Positions 40,571-49,771 of a stretch of DNA of 59,173 bases are shown in pieces. Where the stretch lies: NCBI GenBank assembly GCA_022791875.1, contig JAAVZX010000015.1, positions 1 to 59,173 of the forward strand, in the 5' to 3' direction. The translations under genes were made by a program, and so were the position numbers. How positions within the stretch are numbered: the first letter of the stretch is position 1; every line of letters starts with the position of its first letter. The notes under the pieces were generated by a model. That model was given only the letters and a program-made list of their open reading frames with translations. It was not told the origin of the DNA and did no database searches. This DNA is from Oscillibacter sp. Its GTDB lineage: Bacteria > Bacillota > Clostridia > Oscillospirales > Oscillospiraceae.

Positions 40571-40604
40571 ATTATTTTAATTAAAATTTTTTAGCTAAAA
40601 TAAT
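40571..40604 (+). promoter_or_regulatory. AT-rich inverted repeat, candidate operator in the acpP leader
   Basis: ATTATTTTA (40571-40579) and TAAAATAAT (40596-40604) are inverted copies just at the transcription start, with TTTTAATTAAAA inside the first arm. The position fits an operator. The MarR-family regulator that closes the cluster (51601) is the obvious candidate to bind it, by analogy with FabT. No canonical FabT or FapR box is recognisable. Confidence 0.4.
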
Positions 40605-40656
40605 TACGATTTCGACAAACGAAAACCAACAAAAACGATAAAAGGAGTACATGAAC

Positions 40657-40884
40657 ATGGAATTCAACGCTGTAAAGGACATTATTGTGGAGACTCTCGG
40701 CTGCGACGAGGAGAAGGTCACTCTGGAAGCCAGCCTGTCCGACGACCTGGGCGCGGACTCTCTGGCCGCCGTGGAACTGGTCATGGCCCTGGAAGAGGCC
40801 AGCGGCATCAAGATCGACGACGCCGACGTGGCGGAGCTCAAGACCGTCGCGGACATCATGAACTACCTCGAGAGCCACAAGTAA
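40657..40884 (+). CDS. acpP: Acyl carrier protein
   Basis: This small acidic protein carries the growing acyl chain on a 4'-phosphopantetheine arm. It has the attachment motif GADSLAAVEL, with the modified Ser in DSL, and the helical pattern of ACP through to MNYLESHK. Two ATGs are possible: 40651 is only 3 nt from GGAG, while 40657 (MEFNAVKDIIVETLG) has proper spacing and gives the usual 75 residues. It leads the cluster and is separated from accB by 560 bp, allowing higher expression than the rest. Confidence 0.95.
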   Translation: MEFNAVKDIIVETLGCDEEKVTLEASLSDDLGADSLAAVELVMALEEASGIKIDDADVAELKTVADIMNYLESHK

Positions 40885-40915
40885 GACGGCGCACCCCGCG
40901 GGGGGCCTCCGGCGG

Positions 40916-40943
40916 GTTACTTTTTCTCGAGAGAAAAAGTAAC
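40916..40943. repeat. 28-bp GTTAC palindrome, copy 1
   Basis: GTTACTTTTTCTC, then GA, then GAGAAAAAGTAAC, followed by CAAAAAG. The second copy at 49657-49684 has the same arms but TTATAA in the centre. Both copies follow a FAS gene stop codon closely. Confidence 0.75.
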
Positions 40944-41055
40944 CAAAAAGAGCTTTAACGCGACGCGAATCCGGTGGTTGTTTTGGCCTTTGCGCCGGAA
41001 TGGGTGCAAGCGCGTGGGACTTTCCATTGGCATGGAAAGCCCCACGGGGTTCCCC

Positions 41056-41085
41056 GTAGGGGCGGACCTGCGTGTCCGCCCGTCC
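41056..41085 (+). repeat. GTAGGGGCGG hairpin element, copy 1
   Basis: GTAGGGGCGGACCTGCGTGT followed by CCGCCCGTCC forms a GGGCGGAC/GTCCGCCC stem. Copy 2 at 41311 differs by a compensating A-T to G-C change in the stem. Confidence 0.55.
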
Positions 41086-41310
41086 CCCGCAAGCTCCAGA
41101 GCCGCGATCGGCGCACCCCGCTTCCGCGAGGAGATGTGAGAGCGAAGCGGCTCACATGTATACAGACCCCGCGCATTCCTGCGCACCTGGATCTTTCTGC
41201 ATCCCCGTGCGCTCCCCTGCCCCCTGAACAGATAAAATTTCACTTTGTCTACAAAACCCCCGTAGGAACCAGCCCCCGCAGCTGCCCCGCTGCCCATAGA
41301 ACACCCTGCC

Positions 41311-41340
41311 GTAGGGGCGGGCCTCCGCGCCCGCCCTTCC
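41311..41340 (+). repeat. GTAGGGGCGG hairpin element, copy 2
   Basis: GTAGGGGCGGGCCTCCGCGC followed by CCGCCCTTCC: the same stem as copy 1 with covarying bases. The two are 255 bp apart in the acpP-accB gap. Confidence 0.55.
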
Positions 41341-41444
41341 ACCATAGCCAACGCACCTCTTTCGATCCACACACGATACCCACCCACCCCATCCCACCAC
41401 CGCCCAGCCTGCCAACCCCAGACCAGGCACATGAGGAGACTTCT

Positions 41445-41876
41445 ATGACAAATCAGGAAATTTTCGAGTTAATGGCTCGTTTCGATAACAGCTCCCTCCA
41501 CCTCCTGGAGCTCACGCGGGACGGCTTTTCTATTAAAATGGAACGCGCCGCCCCCGCCGCTGCCGCTGCTCTGACGCCCCCCGCCGTGCCCGCCCCAGGC
41601 GCACCCGCGCCCGTACCCGCACCCGAGGCGGATCAAGGCCCTGTTATCACCGCACCCCTGGTGGGCACCTTCTACGCCGCTCCCGCCCCGGACCAGGACC
41701 CCTTCGTCACCCCCGGCGCGCAGGTCAAGAAGGGCGACACCGTCTGCCTCCTGGAGGCCATGAAGACCATGATCGAGGTCCCCGCCCCCTGCGACTGCAT
41801 CATCGAAACCGTGCTCAAAGCCAACGGCGAGCTTGCCGCCTTCGGCGAAGCGCTGATGCGCTATAAGCCATGCTGA
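41445..41876 (+). CDS. accB: Biotin carboxyl carrier protein of acetyl-CoA carboxylase
   Basis: The 143-residue protein carries the biotin that shuttles CO2 in acetyl-CoA carboxylase. It has a helical N-terminus (MTNQEIFELMARFDNSSLHL), an Ala/Pro hinge (about 40-70) and a biotinyl domain with the attachment site LEAMKTM; the usual motif is EAMKM, and Lys in AMK is the biotinylated residue. ATG 41445 follows GAGGAGA. The stop overlaps the accC start by 7 bp, so translation is coupled. Confidence 0.95.
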   Translation: MTNQEIFELMARFDNSSLHLLELTRDGFSIKMERAAPAAAAALTPPAVPAPGAPAPVPAPEADQGPVITAPLVGTFYAAPAPDQDPFVTPGAQVKKGDTVCLLEAMKTMIEVPAPCDCIIETVLKANGELAAFGEALMRYKPC

Positions 41877-43255
41877 GGCGGGTGCTGATTGCCAACCGGG
41901 GGGAGATCGCCCTTCGGATTCTCCGCGCCTGCCGGGAGCTGGGGATCGAAACCGTGGCCGTCTACTCCGAGGCCGACGCCGAGGCGCTCCATGTCCAGCT
42001 TGCGGGTCAGGCGGTCTGCGTCGGCGGGGCCCGCGCCGCGGACAGCTACCTGAACCAGCAGGCCCTTCTCACCGCCGCCAAGGGCACCGGCTGCGACGCC
42101 ATCCACCCCGGCTACGGCTTCCTATCCGAGAATGCGGACTTCGCCGACGCCTGCGCCGACGCTGGCCTCGCCTTCATCGGCCCCTCCGGCGACGCCATCC
42201 GCAAGGCCGGATCGAAGTCCGCCGCGCGGGACCTGATGCGGGCCGCCAACGTCCCCGTGACGCCGGGTTCCAACGGGCCTGTCACCAGCGTGGAGGAGGC
42301 CCTGGCCGCGGCGGAGGCCGTGGGCTATCCCGTCCTGCTGAAAGCCTCCGCAGGCGGCGGCGGGCGGGGCATCCGCCGCTGTGACGCCCCCCAGGACCTT
42401 CCCAGCGCTTACGCCGGGGCCAAGGCCGAGGCGGACGCCTGCTTCGGAAACGGGGAGCTGTATCTGGAAAAGCTGGTCCTGGCCCCCCGCCATGTGGAGG
42501 TGCAGATCCTGGCGGACCGCCACGGGCAAACCGTCCACCTGGGGGACCGTGACTGCTCCGTTCAGCGCCGGAACCAGAAGCTGATCGAGGAGGCCCCCGC
42601 CCCCGGTCTGAGCGCGGAACTGCGGGAGGCCATGGGCCAGGCCGCTGTCCGCGCCGCCGAGGCTGTGGGCTACGAGGGCGCGGGCACCGTGGAATTCCTT
42701 CTGGACGGCGAGAAGTTCTACTTCATGGAGATGAACACCCGCATTCAGGTGGAGCACGGCGTCACGGAGCTGGTGACGGGTATCGACCTGGTGCGCCAGC
42801 AGCTTCGGATTGCCTCCGGCCTGGCCCTGGACTTCCGGCAGTCCAACGTGAAGATCCAGGGCTGCGCCATGGAGTGCCGCGTGAACGCGGAGGACCCCGC
42901 CGCGGACTTCCAGCCCTGTCCCGGGAAGGTGGGCTTCCTCCACTTCCCCGGCGGCGCGGGGGTCCGGGTGGACTCCTGCCTCTACAACGGCTGCGCCATG
43001 TCCCCCTACTACGACTCCCTGGCGGCGAAAATCCTGGTCCACGGGGCCTCCCGCCTGGAGGCCATTCGGAAAATGCGCCGCTGCCTGGAGGAATTCACCT
43101 TAGAGGGCTTCCCCACCAACGCGGAGCTCTCCTATGAAATTTTCTACCATCCCACCTTCGTCCGGGGCCGCTGCACCACGGCCTTTCTGGACCAGAATCT
43201 TCCGTCCCTTCTGGATTTCCACCGCCGCGCGCGGGAAAGGGAGGCTGAAACATGA
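41870..43255 (+). CDS. accC: Biotin carboxylase subunit of acetyl-CoA carboxylase
   Basis: The 461-residue ATP-grasp enzyme carboxylates biotin on AccB using bicarbonate. Family motifs are clear: VLIANRGEIALRI at the N-terminus, HPGYGFLSENADFA, the Gly-rich ATP loop KASAGGGGRGI, EMNTRIQVEHGVTE near the active site, and RVNAEDP. Length matches AccC. The start overlaps accB, and the stop overlaps accD by ATGA, placing all acetyl-CoA carboxylase subunits in one translationally coupled string. Confidence 0.97.
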   Translation: MLRRVLIANRGEIALRILRACRELGIETVAVYSEADAEALHVQLAGQAVCVGGARAADSYLNQQALLTAAKGTGCDAIHPGYGFLSENADFADACADAGLAFIGPSGDAIRKAGSKSAARDLMRAANVPVTPGSNGPVTSVEEALAAAEAVGYPVLLKASAGGGGRGIRRCDAPQDLPSAYAGAKAEADACFGNGELYLEKLVLAPRHVEVQILADRHGQTVHLGDRDCSVQRRNQKLIEEAPAPGLSAELREAMGQAAVRAAEAVGYEGAGTVEFLLDGEKFYFMEMNTRIQVEHGVTELVTGIDLVRQQLRIASGLALDFRQSNVKIQGCAMECRVNAEDPAADFQPCPGKVGFLHFPGGAGVRVDSCLYNGCAMSPYYDSLAAKILVHGASRLEAIRKMRRCLEEFTLEGFPTNAELSYEIFYHPTFVRGRCTTAFLDQNLPSLLDFHRRAREREAET

Positions 43256-44109
43256 ACAGCGTATTTGCCAAGCGCCGCGCCCGCCTGCTGGCCATGAAGG
43301 CCATTCGGGACAACTATGTCCCGGAGGAAAAGCTCATGACCTGCCCCCGCTGCGGCAAAGAGCACGAGCGGAAAACCGTGGCCCAGAACCTGTCGGTCTG
43401 CCCTGAGTGCGGCTACCACTGGCCCCTGGGGGCCTACTACCGCCTCAGCACCATCTTAGATCCCGGCTCCTTCCGGGAGCTGAACGGGAAGCTCCCCGCG
43501 GCGGACCCCCTGTCCTTCCCCGGCTACCGGGAGAAGCAGCGGGCCGCCCAGAGGAAGACCGGCCTCACCGAGGCCGCCGTCACCGCCACCGGGACCATCG
43601 GCGGGGCCAAGTGCGTGGCGGGCGTCCTGGACAGCCGCTTCATGATGGGCAGCATGAGCGCGGCGGTGGGGGAGAAAATCACCCTCGCCATTGAGTACGC
43701 CGCGAAGAACAAGCTGCCCCTGATTCTCTTCTGCGCCAGCGGCGGGGCCCGGATGCAGGAGGGCATTCTCTCCCTCATGCAGATGGCGAAGACCAGCGCG
43801 GCGCTGGCCCGCTTTTCGGACAAGGGCCTGCTGTATATCTCCGTCCTGACGGACCCCACCACCGGCGGCGTCACCGCCAGCTTCGCGTCCCTGGGGGACA
43901 TCATCTTAGCGGAACCCGGCGCGCTGATCGGCTTCGCCGGACCCCGGGTGATCCAGCAGACCATCGGCGAAACCCTCCCCGAGGGCTTCCAGCGAGCGGA
44001 GTACCAGGAGGAGCACGGCTTTGTGGACGCCGTGGTCCCCCGCGCCCAGCTGCGGGACACCCTGATCCGGCTTTTGAAGCTCCACGAGAAGGGAGGCCGG
44101 AGCGCATGA
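43252..44109 (+). CDS. accD: Acetyl-CoA carboxylase carboxyltransferase beta subunit
   Basis: The 285-residue subunit forms, with AccA, the carboxyltransferase that makes malonyl-CoA. A four-Cys zinc ribbon lies at the N-terminus ([11 protein letters not shown] then CPECGYH), followed by a crotonase-fold core with [12 protein letters not shown] and a [11 protein letters not shown] segment that binds acetyl-CoA. ATG 43252 overlaps the accC stop (ATGA), and the accA start overlaps the accD stop in the same way. Confidence 0.96.
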   Translation: MNSVFAKRRARLLAMKAIRDNYVPEEKLMTCPRCGKEHERKTVAQNLSVCPECGYHWPLGAYYRLSTILDPGSFRELNGKLPAADPLSFPGYREKQRAAQRKTGLTEAAVTATGTIGGAKCVAGVLDSRFMMGSMSAAVGEKITLAIEYAAKNKLPLILFCASGGARMQEGILSLMQMAKTSAALARFSDKGLLYISVLTDPTTGGVTASFASLGDIILAEPGALIGFAGPRVIQQTIGETLPEGFQRAEYQEEHGFVDAVVPRAQLRDTLIRLLKLHEKGGRSA

Positions 44110-44912
44110 GCGAACGCACTGCCGCGGAGCGGGTTGCCCTGGCCCGGCACCCCCAGCGGCCCAATATCACCGACTACATCAGCGGCCTGTTCACCGACTT
44201 CTTCGAGCAGAAGGGCGACCGCCTCTGCCGGGAGGACCCGGCCATCTTAGGCGGCATCGCCCGCTACCACGGGAGGCCCGTCACCGTCATCGGCACCCGA
44301 AAGGGGAAGACGGCGGAGGAGAGTCTTCGCTGCAACTTCGGAATGCCCAGCCCCGAGGGCTACCGCAAGGCCCTGCGCCTGATGAAGCAGGCCGAAAAAT
44401 TCCGCCGCCCCGTGATCACCTTCATCGACACCTCCGGGGCCTACCCCGGCCTGGAGGCCGAGGCGCGGGGCCAGGGGGAGGCCATCGCCCGGAACCTCTT
44501 CGAGATGAGCCGCCTGACGGTCCCCGTCATTGCCGTGATCACCGGAGAGGGCAACAGCGGCGGGGCCCTGGCGTTGGGCGTTGCTGACCGGGTGCTGATG
44601 ATGGAGAACGCCGTCTATGCGATTCTCTCCCCCGAGGGCTTCGCGTCCATCCTCTGGCGGGACGCCTCCCGCCATGAGGCCGCCTGCGAGCTGATGAAGC
44701 TGACCGCCAAGGACCTCCTGGCCCAGGGCGTCATCGACGACATCATCCCCGAGCCGGACGGCGGGGCCCACGAGGCCCCCTCCCTGGCCATCCGGGAGGT
44801 GGATCGGGCCGTCAGCCGCCACCTGGCGGCGCTGCAAAAAGAAAACTGGCTGGCCCCGGCCCGGTACAAAAAGTTCCGGAAAATGGGCGCGCCTGCCAAG
44901 GAGGACCCATGA
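44106..44912 (+). CDS. accA: Acetyl-CoA carboxylase carboxyltransferase alpha subunit
   Basis: The 268-residue partner of AccD has [20 protein letters not shown] near the start, [18 protein letters not shown] and the conserved [17 protein letters not shown], then [12 protein letters not shown]. These are characteristic of AccA. Start and stop overlap accD and fabH by 4 bp each. The enzyme acts in the cytoplasm as an alpha2-beta2 tetramer. Confidence 0.96.
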   Translation: MSERTAAERVALARHPQRPNITDYISGLFTDFFEQKGDRLCREDPAILGGIARYHGRPVTVIGTRKGKTAEESLRCNFGMPSPEGYRKALRLMKQAEKFRRPVITFIDTSGAYPGLEAEARGQGEAIARNLFEMSRLTVPVIAVITGEGNSGGALALGVADRVLMMENAVYAILSPEGFASILWRDASRHEAACELMKLTAKDLLAQGVIDDIIPEPDGGAHEAPSLAIREVDRAVSRHLAALQKENWLAPARYKKFRKMGAPAKEDP

Positions 44913-45859
44913 ACGGAATCAGACTGTGCGGGGTGGGAAAGGCCGTCCCGTCGAAAATCGTGAGCAACGCGGACTTTGCCGCCCGGATGGACACCAGCGA
45001 CGAGTGGATCTCCAGCCGCACCGGCATCCTCCGCCGCCGCCACTGCGGGGAGGGGGAGACCATCTCCGGCCTCATTGCCCAGGCGGCCCGGGAGGCGTTG
45101 GACGCCTCCGGCGTAAAAGCGGAGCAGATCGGCGCGTGCATCGTGGCCACGGCCACGGCGGAAACCCTGGTTCCCTCCGCCGCCTGCACCCTCCAGAAGG
45201 ACCTGGGCCTCCCCGAGAACATCCCCTGCTTTGACCTGAACGCCGCCTGCACCGGCTTCCTCTTCGCCCTCCACACCATGGAGTGCCTTCTGAACGCATC
45301 CCCCCGGAAGTACGGCTTGGTGGTGGGCGCGGAAAACCTGAGCCGGGTGATCGACTGGTCCGACCGGAGCACCTGCATCCTCTTCGGGGACGGCGCTGGG
45401 GCCGCGGTGGTGGAGTGCGCGGAGGGCTGTCCCTCCATCTCCGCCGTCATGGGCTGCCACGGCAGCAGGGAACTGCTGTACCTCCCCGGCGCGGAGTCCG
45501 GTGTCCACAGCTACCTCTCCATGGAGGGCACGAAGGTGTTCAAGTTCGCCGTGGAGGCGGTGCCCTGGTGCATCGGGCAGGTGCTGGAGAGAACGGGGAA
45601 AACCGTGGACGACATTGACTTTTTTGTCTTCCACCAGGCCAACGCCCGGATCATCGACCTGGCGGCGCGGAAGTTCCGCATCCCGCCGGAGAAGTATTAC
45701 AAGAACATCGCCGAGTACGGCAACACATCCGCGGCCAGCATTCCGCTGGTCCTCAGCGAGCTCAGCGAGCAGGGCCGGATCGGCTCTGGCAGCAGGATTC
45801 TGGCCGTGGGCTTCGGCGGCGGTCTGACCTGGGGCGGATGCCTGATTGAGTTCGCCTAG
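44909..45859 (+). CDS. fabH: 3-oxoacyl-ACP synthase III
   Basis: The 316-residue condensing enzyme starts each fatty acid by joining acetyl-CoA (or a branched primer) to malonyl-ACP. The Cys-His-Asn triad is visible: [12 protein letters not shown] (Cys), [13 protein letters not shown] (His) and [10 protein letters not shown] (Asn). The N-terminal [11 protein letters not shown] line is typical. It overlaps accA by ATGA and is followed 18 bp later by fabK with its own ribosome binding site. Confidence 0.97.
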   Translation: MNGIRLCGVGKAVPSKIVSNADFAARMDTSDEWISSRTGILRRRHCGEGETISGLIAQAAREALDASGVKAEQIGACIVATATAETLVPSAACTLQKDLGLPENIPCFDLNAACTGFLFALHTMECLLNASPRKYGLVVGAENLSRVIDWSDRSTCILFGDGAGAAVVECAEGCPSISAVMGCHGSRELLYLPGAESGVHSYLSMEGTKVFKFAVEAVPWCIGQVLERTGKTVDDIDFFVFHQANARIIDLAARKFRIPPEKYYKNIAEYGNTSAASIPLVLSELSEQGRIGSGSRILAVGFGGGLTWGGCLIEFA

Positions 45860-45877
45860 GGAGGAAAAGAGAAGGAT

Positions 45878-46825
45878 ATGAAAAAGCTGAACGAAATCCT
45901 GGGGACGGAGTTCCCCATCATCCAGGGCGGCATGGCGAATATTGCCACGGGCGAGTTTGCCGCCGCCTGCTCCAACGCCGGGGCCCTGGGCATGATCGCC
46001 ACAGGGGCCTGGGACGCAGACCGCGTCCGTGAGGAGATCCGGAAGGCGAAGGAGCTGACCGGCGGGAAGAAGCCCTTCGGCGTGAATCTGATGCTGATGA
46101 ACCCCTGCGCGGACGATATCGCCCAGGTGATCCTGGACGAGCACATCCATGTGGTCACCACCGGCGCTGGGAACCCCGGCAAGTACATCCCCGCCTGGAA
46201 GGACGCGGGCGTGAAGGTCATCCCCGTGGTGGCGGCGGCGGTGCTGGCCAAGCGCCTCACCCGCTACAATGTGGACGCTTTCATCGCCGAGGGCACGGAG
46301 TCCGGCGGGCACGTGGGGGAGATGACCACCATGGCGTTGGTCCCCCAGGTGATTGACGCCGTAGGGGACGTGCCCGTCGTCGCGGCGGGCGGCATCGCCG
46401 GAGGCAGGCAGATGGCCGCGGCCCTGGCCCTGGGGGCCTGCGGCGTCCAGGTGGGCACCTGCCTTCTGGCCAGCGTCGAGTGCCCCGTCCACGAGAACTA
46501 CAAGCAGGCCGTCCTGAAAGCCAAGGACAGCGACACCACCGTCACAGGCCGCACCATCGGCGGACCTGTGCGGGTTCTGAAAAACAAGATGGCCCGGGAA
46601 TACCTGGCCCTGGAGAAGCGGAACGCCACCCTGGAAGAGCTGGAAACCGTCACCGTCGGGGGCCTCCGCCGCGCCGTCCTGGAGGGCGACGTGGAGCACG
46701 GCAGCGTCATGATGGGCCAGGTGGCCGGGATGCTCCACGAGATCAAGCCCGTCCGGCAGATTTTTGAAGAGCTGTGGGCCGGAGGAAAGGCCGTTCTGGA
46801 TACGGTGAACCAAGAATGGGCGTGA
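45878..46825 (+). CDS. fabK: Enoyl-ACP reductase II (FMN-dependent)
   Basis: The 315-residue TIM-barrel flavoprotein catalyses the last reduction of each elongation cycle. It shows IIQGGMANIATGEFAAACSN, the FabK-type GAWDADRVREEIRKAKELTG, EGTESGGHVGEMTTM with the catalytic His region, and VAAGGIAGGRQMAAALALGA at the FMN phosphate site. No FabI-type SDR reductase is seen in the cluster, so this is the main enoyl reductase. Such organisms are expected to be insensitive to triclosan-type FabI inhibitors (family knowledge). Confidence 0.93.
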   Translation: MKKLNEILGTEFPIIQGGMANIATGEFAAACSNAGALGMIATGAWDADRVREEIRKAKELTGGKKPFGVNLMLMNPCADDIAQVILDEHIHVVTTGAGNPGKYIPAWKDAGVKVIPVVAAAVLAKRLTRYNVDAFIAEGTESGGHVGEMTTMALVPQVIDAVGDVPVVAAGGIAGGRQMAAALALGACGVQVGTCLLASVECPVHENYKQAVLKAKDSDTTVTGRTIGGPVRVLKNKMAREYLALEKRNATLEELETVTVGGLRRAVLEGDVEHGSVMMGQVAGMLHEIKPVRQIFEELWAGGKAVLDTVNQEWA

Positions 46826-47901
46826 AAATCGGCGCGAAATTCCTGGAGGTCCCCATTCTTCAAGGCGGCATGGGCATCGGCGTGAGCCTGGAACGCCTGG
46901 CGGGAAGCGTCGCCGCCTGCGGCGGCATGGGCACCCTCTCGGCGGCCTTCTGCGGCTTCCGGGAGTCGGATTTTGACACGGCCCCCCGCTCCGCCAACCT
47001 CCGCGCCCTCACCCGGCAGGTCCGGCGGGCCAAGGAGATCGCCGGAGGCGCGGGGCTGGTGGCCGCCAACGTGATGGTGGCCGCGGCCCAGTACGCCGAC
47101 AGCGTGAAGACCGCCCTTCGGGCGGGGGTGGACGCGGTGGTCTGCGGCGCGGGCCTGCCCCGGGACCTCCCCGCCCTGGCGGAGGAAGCGGAGAGCAACG
47201 CCGCCATTGCCCCCGTGGCCAGCAGCGGGCGTTCCGCCGCCCTGATCTGCAAGCTCTGGGACCGGCACTACCGCCGCGTTCCGGACTTCGTGGTCCTGGA
47301 GGGCCCCCTGGCGGGAGGGCACCTGGGCTTTTCCCCCGAGGAGGCCCGGGAGGCCCAGGCGGGCTGTCCCAAGCCGCTGTCCGGGCTTCTGGCGGAGGTG
47401 CTGGAGGCCCTGGCCCCGTACCGGGACAAGTACGGGCGGGACATCCCCGTCTTTGTGGCCGGAGGCGTGAAGGACGGCGCGGAAATGGGCCGCTACATGG
47501 CCCAGGGTGCGGCGGGGGCCCAGTTCGCCACCCGCTTCATTGCCACGGAGGAGTGCGACGCCGCCCCCGGCTTCAAGCAGGCCCTTCTGGACGCGCGGCA
47601 GGAGGACATTACCATCGTGCAAAGCCCGGTAGGGATGCCGGGACGGGCCCTGCGCAGCCCCCTCATTGAGCGGGTGGAGGCCGGGACCCAGCCGAAAATC
47701 GCCCGCTGCAACCGCTGCCTCTCGGCCTGCGACTGCAAAACGGCCCCTTACTGCATTTCCAAGGCCCTCATCGCCGCCGTCAACGGCGACTGGGAGAACG
47801 GCCTTTTCTTCTGCGGGGCCAACGCGGGGGACGTGAACGCCCTCTCCACGGTCAGGGCGCAGATGGATCAAATCATGAACGAATGGAGGGCCGCGCTATG
47901 A
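46816..47901 (+). CDS. FabK/nitronate monooxygenase-family flavoprotein with C-terminal Cys cluster
   Basis: This 361-residue paralogue starts at ATG 46816 (MGVKIGAKFLEVPILQGGMG), overlapping the fabK stop by 10 bp. It shares the FMN TIM-barrel (VFVAGGVKDGAEMGRYMAQG; EGPLAGGHLGF) but adds a C-terminal extension with clustered cysteines (CNRCLSACDCKTAPYC), which may bind metal or an iron-sulfur centre. It might be a second enoyl reductase, a nitronate monooxygenase or a reductase for another substrate. Placement between fabK and fabD with ATGA coupling supports a lipid role. Confidence 0.8.
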   Translation: MGVKIGAKFLEVPILQGGMGIGVSLERLAGSVAACGGMGTLSAAFCGFRESDFDTAPRSANLRALTRQVRRAKEIAGGAGLVAANVMVAAAQYADSVKTALRAGVDAVVCGAGLPRDLPALAEEAESNAAIAPVASSGRSAALICKLWDRHYRRVPDFVVLEGPLAGGHLGFSPEEAREAQAGCPKPLSGLLAEVLEALAPYRDKYGRDIPVFVAGGVKDGAEMGRYMAQGAAGAQFATRFIATEECDAAPGFKQALLDARQEDITIVQSPVGMPGRALRSPLIERVEAGTQPKIARCNRCLSACDCKTAPYCISKALIAAVNGDWENGLFFCGANAGDVNALSTVRAQMDQIMNEWRAAL

Positions 47902-48917
47902 CGCTCGGTTTCTTATACGCGGGACAGGGGAGCCAGCACCCCGGCATGGGGGCGGACCTGTACGAGGCTTACCCCGCGTTCCGCGCCGTGTTCGACGCCG
48001 CCTGCGGGGCGGTGGACTTCGACCTGAAACAGACCTGCTTTCAGGACCCCAACGGGATTCTGAATCAGACCCGGTACACCCAGCCCTGCATGGTGGCCTT
48101 CGCCGCCGCCCTGACGGCGGTGCTGGCGGAGAAGGGGATCACCCCCGCCGCCGTGTCCGGCCTGAGCCTGGGGGAGTATTCCGCTTTGCACGCCGCGGGC
48201 GCCTTTGACGCCGAGACGGCGGTGAAGCTGGTGGCGTTCCGGGGCAAAGCCATGGAGGAAGCCGCCCAGGGGCATGACAGCGCCATGATGGCCGTGCTGA
48301 ACCTGGACGAAGAGGCTTTGCAAGGGGCCTGCAAGGAGGCGGCGGACCTGGGCGTCGTGGTGATTGCGAACTACAACTGCCCCGGCCAGCTCGTCATCGG
48401 CGGCGACCGCGCCGCGGTGGAGAAAGCCGCGGCTATCGCCAAGGAGAAGGGCGCGCGGCGCTGCCTGCCTCTGAAAGTCAGCGGCCCCTTCCACACACCC
48501 CTCATGGCCCCCGCGGGCCAGGCCCTGCATGACTATTTCAAGAATGTAACCTTCCAGGAGCCGCAGATTCCCGTCTTCTTCAACTGCCTGGGCAACATCG
48601 CCGCGGGTCCCAAGACCGATATTCCCCAGCTCCTGGTCCGCCAGGTCCAGAGCAGCGTCTACATGGAACAGTGCATCCGGAACATGGCCGCAGGTCCCAT
48701 TGGCGTGGATCTGCTGGTGGAGATCGGACCCGGCAAGGCCCTCAGCGGCTTTGCCAAGAAGATTGTACCGGACACGCCGGTCGTGACCGTGGAAACCTCG
48801 GCGGACGTGGAAAGCCTGCGGGAAAATATGGAGAAGGAAGCCGCCAAAAAGGATGCGGAACGGGAGGACAGGACCCGCGCCGCCGTCGAAAAGGCGCAGA
48901 AGGAGAACACGCTATGA
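47898..48917 (+). CDS. fabD: Malonyl-CoA:ACP transacylase
   Basis: The 339-residue enzyme transfers malonyl groups to ACP. It has the oxyanion-hole line YAGQGSQHPGMG, the nucleophile GLSLGEYSAL (Ser) and SGPFHTPLM (His). The start at 47898 overlaps the previous stop (ATGA), and the frame from 47883 is not needed. Compared with typical FabD (about 310), it has a charged C-terminal extension (EAAKKDAEREDRTRAAVEKA) of about 28 residues. It overlaps fabG by ATGA. Confidence 0.95.
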   Translation: MTLGFLYAGQGSQHPGMGADLYEAYPAFRAVFDAACGAVDFDLKQTCFQDPNGILNQTRYTQPCMVAFAAALTAVLAEKGITPAAVSGLSLGEYSALHAAGAFDAETAVKLVAFRGKAMEEAAQGHDSAMMAVLNLDEEALQGACKEAADLGVVVIANYNCPGQLVIGGDRAAVEKAAAIAKEKGARRCLPLKVSGPFHTPLMAPAGQALHDYFKNVTFQEPQIPVFFNCLGNIAAGPKTDIPQLLVRQVQSSVYMEQCIRNMAAGPIGVDLLVEIGPGKALSGFAKKIVPDTPVVTVETSADVESLRENMEKEAAKKDAEREDRTRAAVEKAQKENTL

Positions 48918-49657
48918 ACTTTGCAGGAAAGACCGCCGTCGTCACCGGCGGAAGCCGCGGCATCGGGCGGGCCGTGTGCCTGGAGCTGGCGAAGGGCGGC
49001 GCCAACGTGGTCCTGTGCTACGCCGGAAACGACGCCGCCGCTCAGAAGACGGCAGAGGCCGTGGAAGCCGCGGGCGGCAAAGCGTTGGCCCTCCGCTGCG
49101 ATGTCTCTGACGCTGCCCAGGTCCAGTCCCTGATTGACACGGCGGTGGACCGTTTCGGCCGGGTGGACATCCTGGTGAACAACGCCGGGATTACCCGGGA
49201 CAATCTGCTCATGCGCATGAGCGAGGCGGACTTCGACGCCGTGATCAGCGCCAACCTCAAGGGCGCGTTCCTGTGCATGAAGAGCGTCAGCCGCCTGATG
49301 CTGAAACAGCGCTGCGGCAGAATCGTGAACCTGAGCAGCGTCGTGGGCCTCCGGGGCAACGCGGGGCAGGTGAACTACGCCGCCAGCAAGGCGGGCGTTA
49401 TCGGCATGACGAAATCCCTGGCAAAGGAGCTTGCCGCCCGGGGCGTCACCGTCAACGCGGTGGCTCCCGGCTTCATTGAGACCGATATGACCGCGGCTAT
49501 GTCCGACGGCGCGAAAGCCGCCGCGCAGTCCACCATCCCTATGGGACGCCTGGGTACGCCCGAGGATGTGGCGAGGGCCATTGCGTTCCTTGCCAGCGAC
49601 GAGGCGGGGTATATCACCGGCCAGGTCCTGGCGGTTGATGGGGGCATGGCGGTGTAG
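48914..49657 (+). CDS. fabG: 3-oxoacyl-ACP reductase
   Basis: The 247-residue short-chain dehydrogenase reduces 3-oxoacyl-ACP with NADPH. It shows the cofactor motif TGGSRGIGRAV, NNAGIT, the catalytic Ser in NLSSVVG, YAASK with Tyr and Lys, and the C-terminal ITGQVLAVDGGMAV. Start ATG 48914 overlaps fabD; the longer frame from 48671 is a shadow. Its stop codon TAG merges into the GTTAC palindrome that follows. Confidence 0.97.
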   Translation: MNFAGKTAVVTGGSRGIGRAVCLELAKGGANVVLCYAGNDAAAQKTAEAVEAAGGKALALRCDVSDAAQVQSLIDTAVDRFGRVDILVNNAGITRDNLLMRMSEADFDAVISANLKGAFLCMKSVSRLMLKQRCGRIVNLSSVVGLRGNAGQVNYAASKAGVIGMTKSLAKELAARGVTVNAVAPGFIETDMTAAMSDGAKAAAQSTIPMGRLGTPEDVARAIAFLASDEAGYITGQVLAVDGGMAV

Positions 49658-49684
49658 TTACTTTTTCTTATAAGAAAAAGTAAC
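49657..49684. repeat. 28-bp GTTAC palindrome, copy 2
   Basis: GTTACTTTTTCT, TATA-centred, AGAAAAAGTAAC: a perfect palindrome beginning at the last base of the fabG stop and followed by CAAAAAG as in copy 1. It separates fabG from fabF in a 114-bp gap and may moderate read-through or mRNA decay. Confidence 0.75.
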
Positions 49685-49771
49685 CAAAAAGAATTTTTTA
49701 GATCCGCTCTGTAGCCTGGTGTTCGCTTTGGCCTGGACGCCCGGTAACGGAAGAAATGAGGTTGAATTTTT

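Larger units (their letters stand above)
40885..41444. other. 560-bp gap inside the FAS cluster filled with palindromic repeats
   Basis: Between acpP and accB I see no gene with a credible start. The stretch holds a 28-bp GTTAC palindrome (40916-40943), two copies of a GTAGGGGCGG hairpin (41056, 41311) and C-rich sequence near 41345-41425. Both strands contain chance frames but none has a ribosome binding site. Confidence 0.6.

Noticed and set aside
40535-40650. Canonical FabT (TTTGA-TCAAA) or FapR box before acpP
   Set aside because: Neither consensus is present; only an unrelated AT-rich inverted repeat is seen.
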